Positions 53,029-62,658 of a DNA stretch of 64,000 bases are shown piece by piece. The stretch's first letter is position 1. Each line of letters begins with the position of its first letter. Position numbers and translations under genes: made by a program. Source of the DNA: DATJPR01 sp963843525 (GTDB lineage: Bacteria; Bacteroidota; Ignavibacteria; UBA10030; UBA6906); the NCBI GenBank assembly GCA_963843525.1, contig CAWJKM010000007.1, positions 310,001-374,000 of the forward strand. Direction: 5' to 3'. A model generated the notes under the pieces. The model did no database searches. It saw only the letters and a list, made by a program, of their open reading frames with translations, and had not been told where the DNA came from.

Positions 53029-53098
53029 TCTCAAGTGACTGTACCCTTAACTGTACCCTTGCGGCTGAGATTTATGCTCCAAGTGTGACTCTTGGACG
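52915..53098 (+). repeat. 184-bp direct repeat, copy 2
   Basis: Identical to 43191-43374 (offset 9,724 bp), covering the end of the sorting domain, the stop codon and the ACTGTACCCTT pair. Both copies lead to a tRNA-Asn 3' fragment and a terminator. Confidence 0.9.
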
Positions 53099-53185
53099 AA
53101 TGAAATCCAGATATCCAGCAATTAAAGGGCACAGCCGGGTACACCGACTGGTTCCCTGCCCGACTGCTGTCGGTCAGGCGGGGAA

Positions 53186-53200
53186 TCCTGCTCGCGGAGC
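53186..53200 (+). other. Attachment-like copy of the tRNA-Asn 3' end (site 3)
   Basis: TCCTGCTCGCGGAGC, 15 bases identical to 40890-40904 in the tRNA gene. Possibly the distal end of a ~9.76-kb element whose other end is site 2. Confidence 0.6.
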
Positions 53201-53205
53201 GAATG

Positions 53206-53256
53206 ACACGAGGACCCAAACTACGTGAAAATGTTGGCTTTGGGTCTTCGTGTTTT
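53206..53256 (+). terminator. Intrinsic terminator after tRNA-Asn fragment 3
   Basis: A 15-bp stem, ACACGAGGACCCAAA (53206-53220) with TTTGGGTCTTCGTGT (53239-53253), followed by TTTC. Unrelated in sequence to the terminators at sites 1 and 2. Confidence 0.8.
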
Positions 53257-53389
53257 CGGGTCTCCTCACTGTGGCTTGATCGAACCGGTGCCTACGCGGC
53301 GTTGACTCTCGCCTTCCCCTCCCCTATATTGCTGCCGTACCGTTGGTCCCTTGTGCCGTTGGGACAATACACGCCAGTGTAGGCTTCCC
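53257..53389. other. Intergenic DNA
   Basis: No gene, repeat or clear promoter seen between terminator 3 and the kinase-like fragment. Confidence 0.35.
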
Positions 53390-53659
53390 ATGATCGGCAA
53401 AGTTGTATCCCACCTCGAAATCCTCGAGCACCTCAGCGGAGGAACGGGCGTAGTCTACGAAGCCCGTATCGTAAATCGATCCACCAATCAAGAATCGATC
53501 TACGTCTCCTCAGTCCTTCCAGACAGCGCAGTGAAGGTCATCATCGGTGAGCCGAAGAAGATGCAGAACGATCCGGCGTGTGCCGGAGTCCTGAAAGACC
53601 GGATCACAATGCTCTTGACCGGTTTCTACACTCAGCGCGAGACCAACGCACCACACTGA
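53390..53659 (+). pseudogene. Ser/Thr kinase N-terminal remnant
   Basis: An 89-residue frame. The first ~28 residues (MIGKVVSHLEILEHLSGGTGVVYEAR) match the start of Hanks-type kinases of the MIGK-I-S-H-Y-x-I-L-E family, including a glycine loop, but the lysine, catalytic loop and DFG are gone. What follows (VNRSTNQESIYVSS) resembles a distant C-terminal piece, as after an internal deletion. Confidence 0.5.
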
Positions 53660-53890
53660 CAGTTCTTGGCCTTCCACGAGCTTTCAGGTCGTGGCTGGAG
53701 GGCAGTTGAGGATTTCGTTGGCAGAGTGGGGTGCGTCACCGGCGCTGATAATCAAGGCATTGCGAAGCAATACTTCCGTAACACCCAGTCGACGGTGATT
53801 GAAACCCGGAACTGGTTGATGAGAAGGTGTTGCAGTCCTTGGTTCTGGAACAATGGGGTTTTCCGAGGAAACATTGCATAGGAGACTTCC
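53660..53890. other. Intergenic DNA with no recognisable gene
   Basis: Probably decayed sequence; only short frames are present. Confidence 0.35.
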
Positions 53891-56642
53891 ATGCTCGCAA
53901 TTTTGGCGTTCTTGGTCGTGGTCTTGCTTATTGCCGTGGCTTTTCTTCTCGCAAAGACCAGTGATCTGAGTTCCAGGTTGCAGGATTTGGGCTGGGAAAT
54001 TGCCAAGCTGGCTGGTCGGCTGACACAATTGGAGGAAAAGGAACCGTCGCGAGAGAGGGGAACATTGCCGGGGGTAGAAGTTCCCACGCCTGCGGTGAAG
54101 CAGCCGTCAGTGCAAACTGCGATACAGCCCCCTCCTCCGGTGTCGGCTCCTATCCCGCAACCTCACGAAGTCATTCCCCCACGACCTGTATCTGTCACGC
54201 CCCCGTCTGCGCCGTCTCGCACAAGGGAGGAATGGGAATCGCTTATAGGCGGCAAGGTCCTGAACCGGATAGGTGCGCTGGCGCTTATCATTGGTGTAGG
54301 ATTCTTTCTTAAGTATGCCTTCGATAAGAACTGGATCACGGAATGGATGCGCGTTGCCATCGGAGGCTTGACCGGCGCAGTTATTCTCCTACTCGCAGCA
54401 CGCTCACACCGTAAAGGCCTGGAAATGTTCTCGCAGGGCCTTGTCGGTGCCGGCATCGCAATTCTGTACCTCTCCGTGTATGCCTCATTCAATTTCTATT
54501 CGCTTGTCTCACAGCCATTGGCATTCATCCTGATGTCGTGCGTGACGGCGATTGCCTTTACGCAGGCCTTCAAGTATGATTCTCTTGCAGTGTCACTGCT
54601 CGGCTGGTTGGGTGGATTCCTCACTCCGTTTCTCTTGAGCACAGGCGCGGTAAATGCGGTGGGCCTCTTCACCTATCTTGCTCTCCTCGATATCGCCGTG
54701 CTGGCAGTTCTGTTTATGAAGGACCGATGGATTGTTCTAGTGCCGTTGACACTCACGGGAACATACCTGATGTACTATCTCTGGTATGGGGCAGAATACC
54801 ATCCCGCCGATGCATGGACGGCGGCAATATTTCTTACGATCTTCTGGTTTCTCTTTCATACGCTGGATACGTCATGGTGTGTTGCCAAGCGTGTGCTGTT
54901 CCGCGCAGAGCGCCGGTGGGGAGGTGTGGTCAATGGACTGGCCTACTACGTGGGCCTCTATGCAGTTCTCAACCGAGACCAACATGACTGGCTGGCTGCT
55001 GCAACGCTGCTCATTGGCATTGTGTATGTCCTGAGCGCTATGGTGATTCAGCGCCGCGCGGGGACGGAAAGAGTAGCGGTCGTCCAAGACACGATCACCG
55101 GCATTCTGTTGTTGGCTGTGGCGACGCTTATCCAATTCGAAACGTTTACGGTTGTGATGTTCTATGCCCTTGAAGGGGCAGCACTGGCGTGGATGGGGCG
55201 CCGCTGGAATCTGAACTATGTCTGGTACGCTGGATCTGCGGTGCTTCTCTGGGGAGCTCTTGTGCTGCTTGCGACGCCCGGAGCCCTCCGCGCGGAAGAC
55301 GTTGCACAGATTGCAGGCGTTATCCCACAGCGGGTGGCAGCGTATCTCTCTCTCGTCGTGGGTGCTGCGGTCGATGCTTTGGATGGCACGAACTTTTCAG
55401 ACGCCAAGAGGTGAGACTATTCGTGGCGCTCTCCGTGTGGGGTGGGTACTGCTGGTTTTTCTTCTTCTTACCGTGGAGTGTGCTGACTACTTCCGCTGGC
55501 TGGAAGTGACAGTGGCTGATCGTTTATCGGAGACGCTAAAACTGAACTTCCAGCGAATGTTGTCGCTGGCGGGTCTGTGGGTTCTGTTTTCTGTTCCGCT
55601 GGTTGTCGTCGGTAAATGGAAGTCGATAAGCACGCTCCTGGTCCCTGGGATCGTGATTGCCGGGTTGGCCTGGTCTGCTGCTGCGGTGAGGGGAACGTCG
55701 TTCGTTCCCATTGGTGAGTTTCAAGTCGTCACGAATATTCGATGCGGGCTGCTCCTGCTCGTAAGTCTGGTGTTCCTGCTCTACGCACGGATACTGAAAA
55801 GTGATACGTCTGGGAAAGACAGGCGGTCAGACATACTCCATTATGGTTGGATCGTTCTCATGTTCATCCTTTGCACAGCGGAAACAGTGGACTTCTTCCG
55901 TCACCGGGCGTTGGCGCTCGGGGGCGGCAGTGCAGAGGAACTTACGTTTATGCGGTTCATGACGCTCGGGGGAGTGTGGGCCATCTATGCCCTGCTGTTG
56001 GGATGGGCTGGCCTGCGGACACAGAGCGTGCCGTTGCTGGCCGCCGGTTTCTGGGTAATGATCCTCGCGTCGGTGATTGCGGGTTTGCGGGGAGTAGCGT
56101 ATGATCCGGTACAGGTGTACTCCCCGATTCTGAATGTACGCGTGTTGATAATCCTGATCGTCATTGGCGGACTGAATTGGTTCCTCTACGAGGTCCGGGA
56201 AGGCAAAGTGCAGATTGGCTGGCTTGCCGAGATGAGATCGGTCATGCGTGTTCTCACAGTCATCTTGACCCTCGTGCTCATCACCAGCGAGATTCGCGAT
56301 TTCTTCGAGAAGGCGATCGTAGAAGGAGGGAATGAGGAGACAACCCGTCAGATGGAGAACCTCAAACAGCTCCTCCTGTCTTCCTCCTTGCTGATTTATT
56401 CGATACTTCTCATGGCCTATGGAATTTGGAGAAGAATCAGGGCTCTCCGAATGATTTCCATCGGCCTCTTCGGCATTGCCATTCTAAAGATCTTCACCTA
56501 TGACCTGTCGTTTCTCGACACGCTTTACCGGATATTCTCATTTCTTGGTCTTGGTTTGATACTTCTCGCTGTGTCCTATCTGTATCAGCGATACCGTGAA
56601 GTGATATTCGGCGGGAAGAATCCGGAAGCACCACGGGTGTGA
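53891..56642 (+). CDS. DUF2339 multi-spanning membrane protein, interrupted by a +1 frameshift
   Basis: Restored length is about 917 residues, usual for DUF2339. An N-terminal helix is followed by a Pro/Glu-rich linker, then the conserved start of the membrane part (EEWESLIGGKVLNRIGALALIIGVGFFLKYAF) and more than 20 hydrophobic helices. The first frame ends at a TGA at 55412-55414, but the +1 frame continues immediately (GETIRGALRVGWVLLVF) to 56642. An extra base near 55409-55411 explains it. Function of the family is unknown. Confidence 0.8.
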
Positions 56643-56774
56643 GTGCCGGCTTCTCAATCGCACTTCGTTTATTCGGGTCGAACGCCTGGATATGGATCAC
56701 AGCGAATGCATTGAGCACCACGTGCAACCGGGCGCGGTCGGCAGAGTTTACTGCCGCCGTCCTATTGCCCCTGC

Positions 56775-57331
56775 CAGGAAGCCGGATTGTCATTGCTCAA
56801 ATGTATGGCGCGCAACCAGCAACCTATCCTCTGGCCAACAGCAAAGGCAAGGACCTCTGGATGACGGAATTTCTTGATCTCGATACCAGCTGGCCTTTTG
56901 TTCTGGCCACCGGCAGGCAAATTCATGACTGCATGGTCGCAGGGATGAATGCCTACGTCTGGTGGTATATCGTGCGATTCTATGGACCGATTCTAGAAGA
57001 CGGCACCGTCTCCAAACGCGGTTTTGTGATGTTACAGTACGCGAGATTCGTACGACCGGGATATGCACGGGTGAACGCGACGCCGAATCCTCAGATGAAT
57101 GTGTATGTTACTGCGTATGCGAACAGCTCCACGGTGGTCCTCGTTGCTGTGAACACCGGGGCATCGATTCAACAGGCATTCTCGATCCATAACGGGAGTG
57201 TGAATACGGTAAGCCCGTATGTCACGTCGAGCTCCAAGAATTGCGTCCCGGGCAGCATCATTGCGGTATCGGGCGGTCAATTTACTGCTTCTTTGGATTC
57301 ATCGAGTGTCACCACCTTTGTTTCAGACTGA
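56775..57331 (+). pseudogene. GH30 glucuronoxylanase-like C-terminal fragment
   Basis: About 185 residues resembling the second half of GH30 xylanases: YGAQPATYPLA, KGKDLWMTEF (with the nucleophile-position Glu), the NAYVWWYIVRFYGP segment, and QYARFVRPGYARVNATPNP leading into the C-terminal beta domain. The signal peptide and the first half, with the acid/base Glu, are absent. Codons upstream to 56639 are open but not family-like and overlap the DUF2339 stop. A non-functional remnant. Confidence 0.7.
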
Positions 57332-57351
57332 TCATTGAACGGAACGAAATC

Positions 57352-59313
57352 ATGTCTCCGAACTCACATCACGGATCAAAAGAGAATCGTCATTGCAGTT
57401 CATTCATCAATGCCAGATTCGGTCGCTGGATGTTTCCCCTTGGCGGGGTGGCCTGCCTCATCTGGTTCCTGGTACGTGTTGTCCCCAAACCCAGCCGGCT
57501 GCAATACCCCTGCATGAAAGTTGCTGCACCGATGGCAAGCAGTTTCCTCCTGTATATTTCGGGGCTGGCGGCTGCAGTGTTTTCCTTTGGGAAGGCCAGA
57601 GCGCTACTCCACTCGTCGCGATACATGCTTGCCTCACTTCTTCTTGTCGCCGGCCTCGCTGCAAGCGCGTTTACGTTGTCTGGTACAAGCCTCGAATCGC
57701 ACGCCTCTGCAGGTACTCCGGGTTTATTCACCGGTCCAAGTGACTCTGCGAACCATCCGTTCGGCGCGGCGAGAGGCATTCTCCCTGGGAGGGTCGTCTG
57801 GGTCCATAACCCCGATGCAACAAATGCGCAGTGTGTGGTGGACTCTCCCGGCCACGGATGGGTCGAGAGCGAGAATATGAACCAGGCAGCGGTCGACCAG
57901 ATGCTTTCCGCTGCTCTCAAGAGTGTCACCGGGGAGGCCAGTGATAGTGCCTCCTGGGGGGCAATATTCCGATACCATAATGGAATCCGCGGTAAAGGAG
58001 CTGTTGGCTATGTGAAGGGAGAGAAAATCTTCATCAAGATAAACGCGACGAGTGCGATGCATGTCAATCCTGCGGATTTGACATCGACCTCATACTACGG
58101 AGTCTCCGAGACTTCGATGGCGTCCGTGCGTGCGGTCTTGCGTCAACTCGTCAACGTGGCCGGCGTCGCGCAGGGCGACATCTATATTGGCGACCCAATG
58201 AAACACATTTACAAACACCTCTACGACACTTGGCACGGAGAGTTTCCTGATGTGCACTATCTCGACCATGACGACTATGGCTCTCTCGGGAGGGAAAAAG
58301 CGGTTGTCAGTACGACGGCCAGAATTCTGTACTCTGACAAGCGCACCGTCCTACCCGTTTCCAGCGACTATCTGTACGCGATCTTTGAACAAACGGAATA
58401 TGTACTCAACATTCCGATGTTGAAGGGGCACCAGCGTGCCGGGATGACGATGTTTGCGAAGAACCATTTCGGATCCCAGGCAGAGGCGTACGCCTCCCAA
58501 CTTCACGAAGGACTGGTGAGTCCAAACGGACCGGGAGACCAGCGGCGTAGCGGCTATGGCGTTTACCGAGTTCTGGTGGACATGTTGAGTCATAAGCTGC
58601 TGAGTGGCAAGAACCTCGTGTACGTGATGGACGCCCTCTGGTCGACGGATTGGGAGCTTGACAAGCCGGTGAAATGGCAGATGTCGCCCTTCAATAATGA
58701 CTACACATCATCATTGTTTGTTTCATTGGATCCCCTTGCCATCGAATCAGTGGGGTATGACTTCTTGAGGTCTGAATTCACCGCTGCGAGAGGGGCGGAC
58801 TCTTCTGTGCAGATGTCCGGCGTCGACGACTATCTCCATCAAGCAGCGGACTCGGCAAACTGGCCGCGGGGCATCAGATATGATCCCGACAACGACGGCG
58901 TGTGCTATGCAAGCTTGGGTGTCCATGAGCATTGGAACAGTGCGATCGACAAGAAGTATTCACGGAACCTCGGAACAGGTAACGGTATTGAGTTGATCGA
59001 TATTGAACAATCAACTCCAAGCCATGTCATCGAACGCGAAAGTGTTCCGGAGGTGTTCCAACTGTCGCAAAATTATCCCAACCCTTTCAATCCTTCGACA
59101 ACGATTCAATTTTCTCTACCCAATCGTCAACGGACAATTGTCAAAGTCTTTGACGTGTCGGGTCGAGTAGTGGCGACGCTGGTCGATGAAGTGAAGGAGC
59201 CAGGAACGTACACTGTGCAATTCGCTGGAACGAATCTTGCGAGTGGAGTTTACATTTATCGATTACAGGCAGGAGACTTCGTAACGACAAAGCGACTCCT
59301 TTTGTTGAAATAG
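57352..59313 (+). CDS. DUF362 domain protein with N-terminal membrane helices and T9SS sorting domain
   Basis: A 653-residue protein. Two or three hydrophobic helices lie within residues ~25-115, with a conserved-looking PKPSRLQYPCMKVAAP segment between them. The DUF362 region (about 150-560) follows, with KINATSAMHVNP, LNIPMLKGHQRAGMTMFAKN and a LDPLAIESVGYD segment. The C-terminal domain starts with QNYPNPFNPSTTIQFSLP. DUF362 has no defined reaction. The ATG at 57352 is preceded by a purine-rich site. Combining several membrane helices with a T9SS signal is unusual. Confidence 0.75.
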   Translation: MSPNSHHGSKENRHCSSFINARFGRWMFPLGGVACLIWFLVRVVPKPSRLQYPCMKVAAPMASSFLLYISGLAAAVFSFGKARALLHSSRYMLASLLLVAGLAASAFTLSGTSLESHASAGTPGLFTGPSDSANHPFGAARGILPGRVVWVHNPDATNAQCVVDSPGHGWVESENMNQAAVDQMLSAALKSVTGEASDSASWGAIFRYHNGIRGKGAVGYVKGEKIFIKINATSAMHVNPADLTSTSYYGVSETSMASVRAVLRQLVNVAGVAQGDIYIGDPMKHIYKHLYDTWHGEFPDVHYLDHDDYGSLGREKAVVSTTARILYSDKRTVLPVSSDYLYAIFEQTEYVLNIPMLKGHQRAGMTMFAKNHFGSQAEAYASQLHEGLVSPNGPGDQRRSGYGVYRVLVDMLSHKLLSGKNLVYVMDALWSTDWELDKPVKWQMSPFNNDYTSSLFVSLDPLAIESVGYDFLRSEFTAARGADSSVQMSGVDDYLHQAADSANWPRGIRYDPDNDGVCYASLGVHEHWNSAIDKKYSRNLGTGNGIELIDIEQSTPSHVIERESVPEVFQLSQNYPNPFNPSTTIQFSLPNRQRTIVKVFDVSGRVVATLVDEVKEPGTYTVQFAGTNLASGVYIYRLQAGDFVTTKRLLLLK

Positions 59314-59405
59314 CAGGGTCGGGTGTCTGTATCGTTACGCGTGCACTTTGCCTGAGGTCGAAGTATCGAACCCTGGCGAATGGCAGGGGAGGCAGGGGCG
59401 TCTCT

Positions 59406-60815
59406 TCATTCGCGGAATGATGCCGGGTCGATCGCATACTCCGCCATCTTGCGGTAGATCGTCTTGCGATCGAGGTCCATGAGCTTCGCGATCTGGATTA
59501 TATTGCCTTTGTGGACCCGCATCATTCTGAGGAGGTAGGTTTCCTCGGCATGGCGGGTAATTGTGGAGAGGTATTCTTTGAACGGGACAATGTTCTCAAG
59601 ATTCCCATCCGCTGGTGGAGCGACCTGATGGGTCGCCTGGGCCACCGTGGGGAGTTCCAGCGAGAGGATCGTGTCCCCGGTGGTCTTGATGATCGCACGT
59701 TTAACAAGGTTCTCCAACTCCCGGACGTTGCCTTTCCACTGGTAGCTCATGAGGGACGGGTAAATTGCAGGGGATATTTTCGTCACCCGGTCTTGCGAGA
59801 GTGCAGAATGTTTCTTGATGAAATGCTCAACGAGGCCCGGCAGGTCGTCCAGTCGTTCTCTGAGCGGGGGCATCACGATAGGGAATACGTTGAGTCTGTA
59901 GTACAAGTCGTCACGGAATTGACCAACGGCCATCATGGCTTCGAGGTTCCGGTTTGTCGCTGCAATGACCCTGATGTCGACCTTGATGGTCTCCCTGTCG
60001 CCGACACGCTGGATCTCGTTCTCCTGCAGTACGCGAAGCAGTTTTGTCTGAACATTCAGCGGAACATCGCCGATCTCATCCAGAAAGATGGTTCCCCCCT
60101 CAGCCGCCTCGAACTTGCCAATGTGCTGTTGGTTCGCGCCGGTGAATGACCCTTTCTCGTGGCCAAAAAGCTCACTTTCCAGGAGTGTCTCCGCCAGGGC
60201 CGAGCAGTTGACCACGACGAAGGGCTTGTCCCGCCGTGAACTATTGTAATGAATCGCTTTTGCCACGAGTTCCTTCCCGGTTCCTGTCTCGCCCAGGATG
60301 AGGGCCGCAACGTCAGTTCCCGCGACCTGTTGCACAAGCCGGAACACCTCCTTCATCCGGCTGTTCCGGCTGACGATATTGCTGAAGGTGTAGATCTCAT
60401 GCACCTCTTCCCGCAAATTCAGCAACTCCCGCGTCTTTTCCTGCTCCTCGAGAGCCCGTCGAATCTTGATCAGGAGCTCGTCATTGTCACTTGGCTTGGT
60501 GACATAGTCGTACGCTCCGCGCCGCATCGCTTCCACGGCTGTGGGCACGGAGGCGAAGCCGGTTACCATGATAATGGGGAGGTCGGGCTGGCTCTTGCGG
60601 ATGTTCGAGAGGAATTCAATGCCGTTGATCCCCGGCATGACCAGATCTGAAAGGACGAGATCGTACTTGGTTTCCGAAAGCACACGGAGGGCCTCTTCAC
60701 CGCTCGCGGCGTTTCCCGCCGCATACCCATGATCCTCCAGCAAGGCTGTTGTGCCGACCTGGAATGCGTGGTCGTCGTCGACAATCAGAATCTTCCTTTT
60801 GCGCTGCTGTTTCAT
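59406..60815 (-). CDS. NtrC-family sigma-54 response regulator
   Basis: A 469-residue protein: receiver domain (Asp57 in LVLSDLVMPG), AAA+ domain with Walker A GETGTGKE near 175, a GSFTGA loop (Ser in place of Ala in GAFTGA) and a GGTIFLDEI Walker B, and a C-terminal Fis-type helix-turn-helix (KGNIIQIAKLMDLDRKTIYRKM). Once phosphorylated it would activate sigma-54 promoters. Its partner kinase is directly upstream with an ATGA overlap. Confidence 0.95.
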   Translation of the reverse strand: MKQQRKRKILIVDDDHAFQVGTTALLEDHGYAAGNAASGEEALRVLSETKYDLVLSDLVMPGINGIEFLSNIRKSQPDLPIIMVTGFASVPTAVEAMRRGAYDYVTKPSDNDELLIKIRRALEEQEKTRELLNLREEVHEIYTFSNIVSRNSRMKEVFRLVQQVAGTDVAALILGETGTGKELVAKAIHYNSSRRDKPFVVVNCSALAETLLESELFGHEKGSFTGANQQHIGKFEAAEGGTIFLDEIGDVPLNVQTKLLRVLQENEIQRVGDRETIKVDIRVIAATNRNLEAMMAVGQFRDDLYYRLNVFPIVMPPLRERLDDLPGLVEHFIKKHSALSQDRVTKISPAIYPSLMSYQWKGNVRELENLVKRAIIKTTGDTILSLELPTVAQATHQVAPPADGNLENIVPFKEYLSTITRHAEETYLLRMMRVHKGNIIQIAKLMDLDRKTIYRKMAEYAIDPASFRE

Positions 60816-62653
60816 CCGGCGGCCTCATAGGGGAGAAGAACGGTGAATGTCGATCCCTTCCCGACAGTACTCTCGACCTCGATCGACCCCTGGTGCTGAC
60901 TGATGATGCCGTAGCTCACGGACAGGCCGAGGCCAACCCCGCTCACTTTTCCCTTCGTCGTGAAGAAGGCATCGAAAACGCGATTGATGTGCTCCTGCGG
61001 AATGCCGACTCCTGTGTCCTTGACCATGATTCTGACTGTCCCGTCGTGGGCCGAGACCGCGAGGACAAGGTCTCCACCCCGGGGCATCGCGTCGCGGGCA
61101 TTGGCGATCAGGTTCAGCAAGACCTGTTTGAGTTTGTCCTTTGAACCGCGGATTTTCGGGAGCCCCGCATCGATGTTCACCACCGGATGGATGTTGTTGC
61201 CTGCGAGTTCATTCCGGGTTACGGCAATCACCTCGTCGAGGATGCTGTTCAAGTCGGTCAGCTTCATTTCTTCCTCGACGGGTGAACCCCTGTACAGGTT
61301 GAGCATTTGCGAGGTGAGGCGCGACAGGCGCTCGACTTCGTCGTAGGCAACGTCAATGAGATCGCGTCCTTTGATCTCCATCGGCACCCTCGCAAGTGCT
61401 GTCTTCAGGCAGCTTTGAATATTGTGAATAGGGTTGTTGATTTCATGAGCGAGCTGCGCGGTCATTTTCCCCGTTGCAGCCAGACGTTCACTCCGCAGAA
61501 GGTTCTGCTGGGCTGTCTGGAGCTGGCGCAGCGCGATATCGAGGGCTTTGTTTCGTTCCACCAGGTCCTGATTGAGCGTCCCGAGTTGCGATAGCTTGTC
61601 TTTGAGCGAGGCGCTCATCTCCATAAATCGTTGCGCAAGGACACTCATTTCATCCTTGCCTTTTACCTGAATCAGATAATCATAGTTGCCATTGCTGATT
61701 TCGGTCGTCCCCATAACGAGTTGACGGATTGGACGTGTTATGCTTCGCGAAATCACGAGTCCGATGACCGTTGTAATGCCGAGGAACACGAGAGAGACAA
61801 GGCCAAATGTCCCCAGTATCGACGCCATCGCCTTGCGCACTTCACGGCTCAACGATTTGATCATCAAGTAGAACACTTCGGTGGTATCGCCGGCCGCAGC
61901 CCTGTGCAGCCGAAACGCCGTCCCGAGGTATGTCTCATCCGCGGTGGCAAATTTGATGGCCGTCGCGACCGTGTCTCCCCCCGTGTCAAGGGCACGTTGC
62001 TCGAGCAGCAGTATGGGGGGGAGAAGGGCGGCGGCCTCTGCCGAGTCCAGGGTGGATAGAACGGCGGTCCGGTTGCTGATCAGCAGCAAGTCACTATTCG
62101 TCGCCTGTTTGATGGTGGCGATGTCGTTGCGGGTGATTTCAAACCCGATGGTGAGAGTGCCGACGAGCTCCGTTTCGACCACGATCGGAGCCGAGACGAT
62201 CCGGTAGATGACTCCGCGAATCGGCCAGATATCCGTTGTGGCGACGAAGTGGCGCGCGTTCGTGATCGTGGCGGCATTCGAAATATCCCACTGGTCTCTC
62301 TTCCCCCGGAGGAGTTGGACGAGCGGGCGGCCCTCGCGATCAGTGAGCACCAACAATTGACTGAGGGTCGTCCGGTTGAGTTCCTGCAACAGCTCGTACG
62401 CGGTTTTTGCGTCTCCGAGCTCTGCGACAGCACGGAGCCTGGGAGATTCCGCGATGACGAGACACGCGCGGATGAGTTGTTCGGATTGCAGCTTTTCATA
62501 AACAGAAACCGAAGAGAATCCCGTCCGCAGCTCGGCCGTGAACGACTCCTCCATCTTGCCGCGCGTCCAGTAGTTGATGACGAAAAAGGTGATGACAAGG
62601 AGACCGAGCACCACCCCCCAGATGGAGATGAGGATTTTCGTGCGGAATGTCAT
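60812..62653 (-). CDS. Membrane sensor histidine kinase
   Basis: A 613-residue kinase. A transmembrane helix (about 8-28), a periplasmic double-Cache-like sensor (about 30-270), a second helix (about 280-305), a HAMP domain, a HisKA domain with the phosphorylated His in AQLAHEINNPIHNI (near 403), and a HATPase with N box NLIANARDAM, VKDTGVGIP and GVGLGLSVSYGI. It feeds the NtrC-type regulator next to it. The stop overlaps the regulator start (ATGA). An outer-membrane-like gene precedes it by 5 bases. Confidence 0.94.
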   Translation of the reverse strand: MTFRTKILISIWGVVLGLLVITFFVINYWTRGKMEESFTAELRTGFSSVSVYEKLQSEQLIRACLVIAESPRLRAVAELGDAKTAYELLQELNRTTLSQLLVLTDREGRPLVQLLRGKRDQWDISNAATITNARHFVATTDIWPIRGVIYRIVSAPIVVETELVGTLTIGFEITRNDIATIKQATNSDLLLISNRTAVLSTLDSAEAAALLPPILLLEQRALDTGGDTVATAIKFATADETYLGTAFRLHRAAAGDTTEVFYLMIKSLSREVRKAMASILGTFGLVSLVFLGITTVIGLVISRSITRPIRQLVMGTTEISNGNYDYLIQVKGKDEMSVLAQRFMEMSASLKDKLSQLGTLNQDLVERNKALDIALRQLQTAQQNLLRSERLAATGKMTAQLAHEINNPIHNIQSCLKTALARVPMEIKGRDLIDVAYDEVERLSRLTSQMLNLYRGSPVEEEMKLTDLNSILDEVIAVTRNELAGNNIHPVVNIDAGLPKIRGSKDKLKQVLLNLIANARDAMPRGGDLVLAVSAHDGTVRIMVKDTGVGIPQEHINRVFDAFFTTKGKVSGVGLGLSVSYGIISQHQGSIEVESTVGKGSTFTVLLPYEAAG

Positions 62654-62658
62654 CGGCG

